Part shown: in pieces, positions 57,963 to 64,000 of the stretch | How the letters are laid out: every line of letters starts with the position of its first letter | Position numbering within the stretch: the stretch's first letter is position 1 | Translations under genes and position numbers: made by a program | The notes under the pieces: model-generated | Told to the model about the DNA's origin: nothing | The model's database searches: none | What the model saw: the letters and a program-made list of their open reading frames with translations, nothing else | Origin: Oxytricha trifallax | Lineage: Eukaryota; Ciliophora; Spirotrichea; Sporadotrichida; Oxytrichidae | NCBI GenBank assembly: GCA_000711775.1 | Contig: ARYC01000221.1 | Location: 62,001 to 126,000, forward strand | Direction: 5' to 3' | DNA: 64,000 bases

Positions 57963-58138
57963 TTCCTCCTAAAAATGCTTTCAATAAATTGAGTTTAGCT
58001 TAGTTATAAAAGTTTTAAATAAAGTTATCTTATTTGATATAACTATATATTAAGGTATAAATCTTAATAAGAGGGCGCAAATATATATTCAAAAATATAG
58101 TAGTTAATGTACTTTTCATATATGATTTTATTTTATCT

Positions 58139-59487
58139 TCAAGTAAATGTCAAGAATTGCATAAATTAATGATAAAATTTCCTTTTTAAAAATGGTTGCA
58201 TAATTAGAAAAGTTTAAATATTAAAATTAATAATTTTCATTGCTTACATTACTGTAAAATCTAAGAAATTTAAAAGAAATTACATTAAAAATGTCTAACT
58301 ATCTTAACTCTAAACTATATATTAGGCCTCATCAACTAGTCCAGGGAGTTATTGTATAGTTTCAGAGAATCTTTAAAGCAATTCTTTCATATCTGCAACT
58401 ACCTTTGCTTCCTTTTCCCCTGCTTAACTGAATGTCTCCATACTTTTCTCTAGATTAGCAGCGAACTCTTAGTTCATTCTGAAATGAGCATATTGAACTT
58501 CGCTAATTGTATGCAATTGTCTCATGATGAAAGATTACTTTTCAACTTTTGTCATCAGCTCATCTTAAAGTTAAAAATAAATTTCGTTTTTTAATTTAAA
58601 GTGTTTAAGGTTTAATCATCACTAGCAATCAAAACATACAATCCCATTAAAGAGAAGGGAGACTGCTATAATTTCTCATCTAATGTCTTTTTAACATCTC
58701 CACTCTCACTCTTTCTGATTTTAAACCACAAAGTCAGTAAAGTTCTCTGTTCTTCATGTGTTAAAGCATTGTATATCACATCTGTGGTATATGACCCTAG
58801 GATAGTTTACAAACCTACCACCCATTTTTCTTGAACTACTTATTAAACAACTCTAACTAAATGCTCTTTTGACCATGATGTGAAATCATCCCAGAGTGCT
58901 GAAAATGTCTTTGCATCTTTATTGGCAATTGCAAGCATAAGACCGAAGGCTTCTTGAGCTTCTTGATCTTCTGGGAAGAAAGATTTTTCGATTTCAGGTT
59001 CTTAGGTGGTGTGTCTAATAGCAACATTCAAATCAGATGTGAAATATCTAAGAATATCTAATTTCTTATAGGCAATAGCAAGTAAAACTGGGTTCCAGTT
59101 TGCCATTGAAACTTTACCCTGGGGAGTCTTGTTATTATTAACTTAAAAAGTAATTAAAGTAAGCAATATTAATTATGAACAAGAAATCATCTTAGTGACC
59201 CTTGAGTAGTACGAATGAGTGCTCAAGTCTGAAGTGTTTTATCAAGCCAACAACCATTGAGAGATTACCTGTTTTAATAAAACTTAAGATATCGCTTGGC
59301 TTGTGTTTCTCTAATTCACTGTGATCTATTTCCTTAATCTTTGATGGAGAACCTCCCTTGATTGAAAAAATTTGTAATAAAAATTAATTGGACTTTGCTT
59401 AAGGGGTGAAGCATTATCCTTTTGCTTTCCACCTATTTTCTTGATTGGTTTTGGCTATTTGCCGTCTTTTGATGTATTGCAACCCAT
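58139..59487 (-). CDS. Ankyrin-like protein with N-terminal MGC acylation motif
   Basis: ATG at 59487 gives MGCNTSKDGKQPKPIKK, a textbook N-myristoylation start (Gly2, small residue at position 6) with Cys3 available for palmitoylation and Lys-rich residues after it, predicting membrane anchoring. Then helical repeats: KPSDILSFIKTGNLSMVVGL, ANWNPVLLAIAYKKLDILRY, AFGLMLAIANKDAKTFSALW, and a C-terminal coiled coil (FRMNQEFAANLEKSMETFSQ). IESs with pointers CTT, TATTAA and TCATC are resolved. The true stop may lie before 58139 because the last ~60 codons are low-complexity. It is a neighbour and apparent relative of the larger gene downstream, which suggests a tandem family. Confidence 0.7.
58565..58620. 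other. 56-bp IES, pointer TCATC
   Basis: TCATC at 58560-58564 and 58616-58620. Joining gives YVLIASDDELMTKVEKQSF in frame. Confidence 0.72.
59142..59172. other. 31-bp IES, pointer TATTAA
   Basis: TATTAA at 59136-59141 and 59167-59172. Joining gives DDFLFIINNNKTPQGKVSMA in frame. Confidence 0.72.
59360..59400. other. 41-bp IES, pointer CTT
   Basis: CTT at 59357-59359 and 59398-59400. Joining gives DNASPLKGGSPSKIKEIDHS in frame. Confidence 0.6.
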
Positions 59488-59720
59488 TACTAGTTAACCG
59501 CGATGTTTTTGAAAAATTTATAGTAGTATTAAATTTAAATGTATAATTGGAAAACTTAGAATGTCTCTTCAATATATCTTAATTATTTGCTTTTTAATTC
59601 TTACAACTAAGACTTACTCACCGTTATTTTTATGATGATAAACTATTCTATCGATATAAAAGAAGATAGAGTCCAATAAAAACTAAAACTATAGTCGAAA
59701 ATTTAGAAAATCCTGAAATA

Positions 59721-60912
59721 ATGATGTAAACTATAACAGACCCTTTTTTTCAAAGATCACATATGCAATCGGCAAGAGAAGATGTACTATAGATTTAGAG
59801 TTAACTCAAATTTATCAATAAAGAAAAGAGTAAGGTAGACTAGCAATTCATCAACTAATAAATAACTCTCAATAAAGGAAGAATGAGTTAAACTCAACGG
59901 TCGAAATCTGGCTCGTATTAGCAACTAGCCTAAAACAACCAAAACCATTATCATAATTCAAAAGATATCCAATTATTTATAATTTTAAGATGAAATGCTT
60001 CATGAAACCTTAAGAATGCATTAAAATGGCTTTAATGCTTTCCAGCGTGCAATGAAAGATAACAAGAATTTCGATCCAAAGAGTGCTCTGGTTTAAAGAT
60101 AAAACATTTAAAAGCAATATTCTCTCAAAGGATTAAAGTCAGAATCAGCAATTCCTCTAAATCATACTATAAAATCAGATCATTTAAAATTGCTCTTTTA
60201 AATGCTTAAGTAATAAAATAAGTAGAATCTTGAATAAGTTCAAAATTAGTTGTAAAATCATGTAATTGATGACAAATATATCGAGTAAAAAAATAACTAG
60301 CAAAAAAAGAGGGAAGTTATAAGAAGCTAAAGTAACTTAGACATAATAATAGCTAATATTCAAAAAGTACAGCTTGACAATCGAATGAAAACCTTCAATT
60401 AAAAAGATAATAACTCTTTATATATTTCCTTTTTAGAAGACAGCCAATCTAAAGTAGGTTAATTTCATTAAAAAGCTTTGTCAAAAGCTTACACAAAGAT
60501 AAAAAATCCGACCGATAAAACTCTCTATAAAATAACTAATATGAATGATTCAATCGATAAGAAAGTAGGAAATTTGATATTTTTGACTTCAAATGCGGGC
60601 AGTAAACTTGGAGAATAAAAGAATCAATTAAAATCAGAGTTTGACAAAAAAGAGTAGAAGGCAATTTAAGCAGAACATATTAGATCAGGATCGCCAGATT
60701 TATAACGTAAAAGAACTATGAGTTCACATTAATTATAAAGAAAGCAAACTGTACTTTCTCGATCATCAAGTAATTTTTGTAACTATGGAAAAGTTGACAA
60801 TAAAAAGCTAAAATTATATTAAATTGAAGAAATAGTGTAAATATAAGCACCTTATTTTCAATAAATAAACTCAATAATTTAGATATTACTTTTTATCAGC
60901 TTTAGAATTTGA
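59721..60912 (+). CDS. Basic Gln-rich protein, function unknown
   Basis: ATG at 59721 (MMQTITDPFFQRSHMQSARE). After a 25-bp IES the frame is open to TGA 60910-60912, about 380 residues. Composition is Gln, Lys, Asn and Ser with helical stretches (LLFQMLKQQNKQNLEQVQ) and basic Ser-rich clusters (RSGSPDLQRKRTMSSHQLQR) that look like phosphorylation targets. No domain recognised. It is convergent with the acyltransferase-3 gene; stops are 13 bp apart. Confidence 0.6.
59962..59986. other. 25-bp IES, pointer AAGAT
   Basis: AAGAT at 59962-59966 and 59987-59991. Joining gives HYHNSKDEMLHETLRMHQNG in frame and removes a TGA. Confidence 0.72.
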
Positions 60913-60925
60913 TTATATTGAGTTG

Positions 60926-63684
60926 TCAAAAAAGATCTTCATCCTCATCAACATTTATTGACTTTTTATTTTTCTTTGACTTACTTTTCTTTTTTTCTTT
61001 TTTCAATGAATTTTTAGAACTTTCACGATCTATCTTTGACCTAATTCGACTCTCTTCATCGTTAGTCTAGTTATAATATGATTCCTCAACATTTTAGCTG
61101 ATTTTTTACTGTTTAGTCATTGTAAATTCTTTGTATATACTAGCAATAGGTAATTCAACGACAAGTGCCATTAAGAATGCGAATAAATAAGAAAAAGAGA
61201 CATAGGCTATGAAAAATAAAATGGCATCATATGCGCATGCCCATTACCCTCGCTCTGAATTATACTCTCTAAACTGCATGAAAATTCCATGAGTTAGGAA
61301 CGCTCCATAAGTTAGTCTGGAAAAAGGAATCCAAAATGAATGTGAAAGGAAATTTTTCAAGGTCTTAAAAGAAGGGTTTCCAAGGATAAGAGGCATAGCA
61401 AAAGTTGAGAAGCCTAAAATAAAGAGTGGTCTTGAAAGCAAAAGGTAAAACAAATTTGCTGCTAAAGAGCCATTATTAGGAGCATTGTTTATAACTTGCA
61501 TTATAATAATCATTAAAAGACCAATTATTGAGCCAATGACAGTGCAAATAATTGCTTTTATTCTTGAAGTTTGTAAGACTTTGAAAAGTCTAGCTAAAAA
61601 TTAACTTTTGGGATCTTCATATCTGAATGAGTAATAAGAGCATCCCATCATGACTCCAATTAAAAATACTGGAAGTCTTGTGTATGGTTTAACGTAGTAC
61701 TCAGTCCAATATTCATCATTATAAGTAAAGTAACTTGCTGATAGATCATTTACAAGAATAACTATCATCTGTATGAGCTTACACACAGCAAACGCTCCTG
61801 AAATTGTATAATAAAATGTCTTTCTTCGATTGAAATAAAAACTGGTAAGTAGTGGTAGTAATAAGTAAAACTGAAAATCATTGGCTATATACCAAGTCCA
61901 AGGCATGCAATTATCATCTCTGTTCCAAGGAATAATATTATTTAAGAACATAAAATGGAAGATCCAGTGTCTGCCACAATCTGTCATTGTTTGATACATA
62001 AAGAACATAGGACCATCTCCTCCAAATAACACTAAGAATTTCCAGAAGAAGAAAAGAGCAAATATATAGGCTGGCAGTAGTCTCATTGCTCTATCTATGA
62101 TAAGCTTCAATGTCGCTAAAAGTCCTCCAAAGTTTCCTAAATTATCTCTAAGCCTTACAAGCATAAAATATGAGACTATGAACGCTGTCATCCAGAAGAA
62201 TATGTCAACTACAAAATCAGCAGCTAGTACAAAACTAAATAAGAATTCTGTTAAGAACTCCTGAATCTCATTCATATTTTACAATGGGCCTTTTAGAATA
62301 TAAAAGAAGGTATTACCTAAGATTATACTATTTAGTGCTAATACTCTGATTCCGTTAAGTACCTCAAATTCCCTATGTTGTAAGTTGGATCTGCTTGAAA
62401 ATAAAATCTTTAGACTATTCTACATAGAAAAGCATTTTATGACTTTTTCCATTGTAGTAACATCTTAAAATGCCTTTTATTTTTACTCAATTCTCTTCTT
62501 TAATGCTACCTCAGCTTTAATTTTCTTTTTACGCTCTTTTTCAATAAGTTATTCTTAAGACTTAGGCGAGGATCTGTCAATTTTCTTAGATTTCTTCTTT
62601 GTCTTTTTTTCTTATTGCTCTTCTTCTTTCAAGAGATTTTACTATTCAAGCTGAAATCTTTTGTTTTCACGTTTAAAATACCATTAAGCAAAGGAAGATA
62701 TTATTACTGTTAGTATAAGGAAGAACACTATCATGATTATAAGTAAATACAAGCATTTATGTTACTATTTTATTAAAAAAATACTTAAGTATGATAAATA
62801 ATTTATTTGTATGAACCAAGAAAAGGATGTAGCCTTTGTGATTTCATGATTCTTTTATTCACTATCTTCAAAGATTAAATCATGTTCAACCAAAGTAAGA
62901 TAGATGTTAAACCCTTTTATTCCTTCGAATACTTCAGGTAGTATTTAATTCAATAATTCTATCAAGTATGGTTTGTAATTATTGAAATCTTTAAAAGGAT
63001 TCAACATTTTAAAGGATGTATTTCAATATATACGGTAATTTTAGCATCCCTTAAATTTGATACTTCACAAGCATCAGGAATACATAATCCAATACTCATC
63101 GGAATAGGAAAGGCTTTTGGCACTGAAGCTAGAATATACCTATAACCTGTAATATTCAAGCAATCCTCGTATCTTCCAAAATCATTATAGTCTTTGCCAG
63201 AGTTTCTTATGATATTTTCAATAGTCTCTCCATTGGCTTAAAAGAAACTAGTTAAATTTTAGAGGAGATCTTGGCATTTATTCAAATCTTATTCCTCTGG
63301 AGTTTTAGTCACAGGGGCTTGTGTAGGTTAAGGAGGGGATTCAGTCGGAGCAGGGGTTTAAGTTGGGATGGGATCAGGAACAGGTATAGGATCCACATCA
63401 GTTTAGTTTTAATCTGAAGGGTCAGTTGTGGTATTTTTTGGATCAATATCATCTACCTTAGTTTCATTTTAATCTTATTCTTTTTCTGGCTCAGTTTGAT
63501 AAAGCAAGTTTTTCTATGTTCGTTGGTTTATAGAGTGCAGTTCAAGGGTTTATTTCAAAATTTTTCTGAAATCTATTGATTAAAGAGTGAATTCTCTAGC
63601 TTTTTAGACTGAAGAATCATATCCTACAGAGCAAATAATACAAAGAGCAAGTGTTGTAGTTGCTACTATTGATTTTACTTTCAT
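60926..63684 (-). CDS. NRF-6-like acyltransferase-3 membrane protein
   Basis: ATG at 63684 begins a signal peptide (MKVKSIVATTTLALCIICS). A lumenal region follows with an acidic Gln-rich part, a Pro/Thr-rich mucin-like stretch (PIPVPDPIPTQTPAPTESPP) and the Cys-containing NRF N-terminal domain (FGRYEDCLNITGYRY, GLCIPDACEVSNL). After a first TM helix and a Lys/Glu-rich loop comes the acyltransferase-3 core: NGIRVLALNSIILG, DFVVDIFFWMTAFIVSYF, WTWYIANDFQFYLLLPLL, SRLTYGAFLTHGIF and about ten TM helices. The Lys-rich C-terminus ends DEDEDLF at TGA 60926. In the family it sits in cell-surface or ER membranes and is linked to lipid or drug transport. A 17-bp IES is resolved. Confidence 0.87.
63001..63017. 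other. 17-bp IES, pointer AAAGGAT
   Basis: AAAGGAT at 62994-63000 and 63011-63017. Joining gives TVYIEIHPFKDFNNYKPYLI in frame; left in place the frame hits TGA. Confidence 0.75.
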
Positions 63685-63783
63685 TTTTATTAAATTACAA
63701 AATTTAAAAACAATTCAGTCATTAATCTCTCAAATTTTAATAATCTATTTAACAAAACTAATTAGAATACAGTAGTTGTGATA

Positions 63784-64000
63784 TCAATCGTTAATTTTCT
63801 TATAATGACTTCCCTGATTTTTATCTTCGATTTTTCTTTCTTAATCTTGACTCTCATCCTTTTCTGATTCAAAGCAACAAAATCCTATAAGTTTTGTAAT
63901 AGCATCTCCTGTGCTAACAATTAAACCTTTAAATAAATATGAAAAAGTGGTAAAAATGTATATTTTAAATGTATGGTCCCTAGCATACCTAGAAGCATTC
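63784..64000 (-). CDS. 3' end of an unknown gene, cut by the window edge
   Basis: A frame ending at TGA 63784 encodes IVSTGDAITKLIGFCCFESE followed by a charged tail (KDESQDQERKIEDKNQGS). A likely GT-AG intron of about 60 nt lies just upstream near 63925-63985. The 5' part is outside the window. The neighbour downstream on the same strand starts 100 bp away at 63684. No family is recognised. Confidence 0.45.

Noticed and set aside
1..64000. CRISPR arrays, bacterial operons, rRNA or tRNA genes
   Set aside because: No regularly spaced repeats, no prokaryotic gene layout, and no rRNA or tRNA fold was recognised.
1..64000. Telomeric repeats or somatic chromosome ends
   Set aside because: No run of C4A4/G4T4 or C4A2/G4T2 units; only isolated AAACCCC in a TIR element.

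Overview
This window is ciliate DNA that reads as germline (micronuclear), not somatic, sequence. In every recognisable gene TAA and TAG stand at glutamine positions and only TGA ends reading frames. The base composition is strongly AT-rich. Introns are tiny GT-AG introns of about 28-80 nt. The decisive feature is that conserved genes are broken by AT-rich segments flanked by short direct repeats of 2-9 bp. Deleting the segment plus one repeat copy restores the frame and the conserved protein. These are internal eliminated sequences (IESs) with pointers. The pointers are of variable sequence, unlike the invariant TA pointers of Paramecium and Euplotes. Together with TGA-only stops, this suggests a spirotrich of hypotrich type (Oxytricha/Stylonychia-like). 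That placement is inference. I see no scrambled gene order; all breaks are collinear.

Layout. 0.2-9.2 kb: WDR92/DNAAF10-like WD40 protein, a phosphatidylinositol-phosphate kinase carrying a 2.4-kb IES with a transposon inside, an EF-hand protein, and mitochondrial-type GatC. 9.2-19.4 kb: a small membrane protein, two coiled-coil proteins, a diacylglycerol kinase with a GC-rich retroposon-like insert, a class I glutamine amidotransferase and an unknown protein. 19.5-24.1 kb: a CCCH-finger plus 3'-5' exonuclease protein, and a GatA-like amidase (partner of GatC). 24.5-31.1 kb: one kinesin gene containing a 1-kb palindrome, a 0.9-kb IES and a 1.4-kb IES. 31.2-42.6 kb: mostly Gln/Asn-rich unknown proteins, one interrupted by a foldback element with poly-G/poly-C ends, and a zinc-knuckle protein. 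42.7-54 kb: TCTP, a TRP/polycystin-like channel, a Q-rich protein with a C-terminal SH3 domain, and a HEAT-repeat protein. 54-64 kb: two related ankyrin-like proteins (one with an MGC acylation motif), a Q-rich protein, an NRF-6/acyltransferase-3 membrane protein, and the 3' end of another gene.

Genes sit close together on both strands (33 bp between the divergent gatC and its neighbour; a 14-bp overlap of two convergent 3' ends). Functionally linked groups are GatA with GatC (mitochondrial Gln-tRNA amidotransferase), PIP kinase with diacylglycerol kinase (phosphoinositide/DAG signalling), and several cytoskeletal or ciliary candidates (WDR92, kinesin, coiled coils, TRP channel). IES endpoints are given below wherever pointer pair and frame agree. 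Some gene segments still contain unresolved interruptions, and this is stated in each entry.
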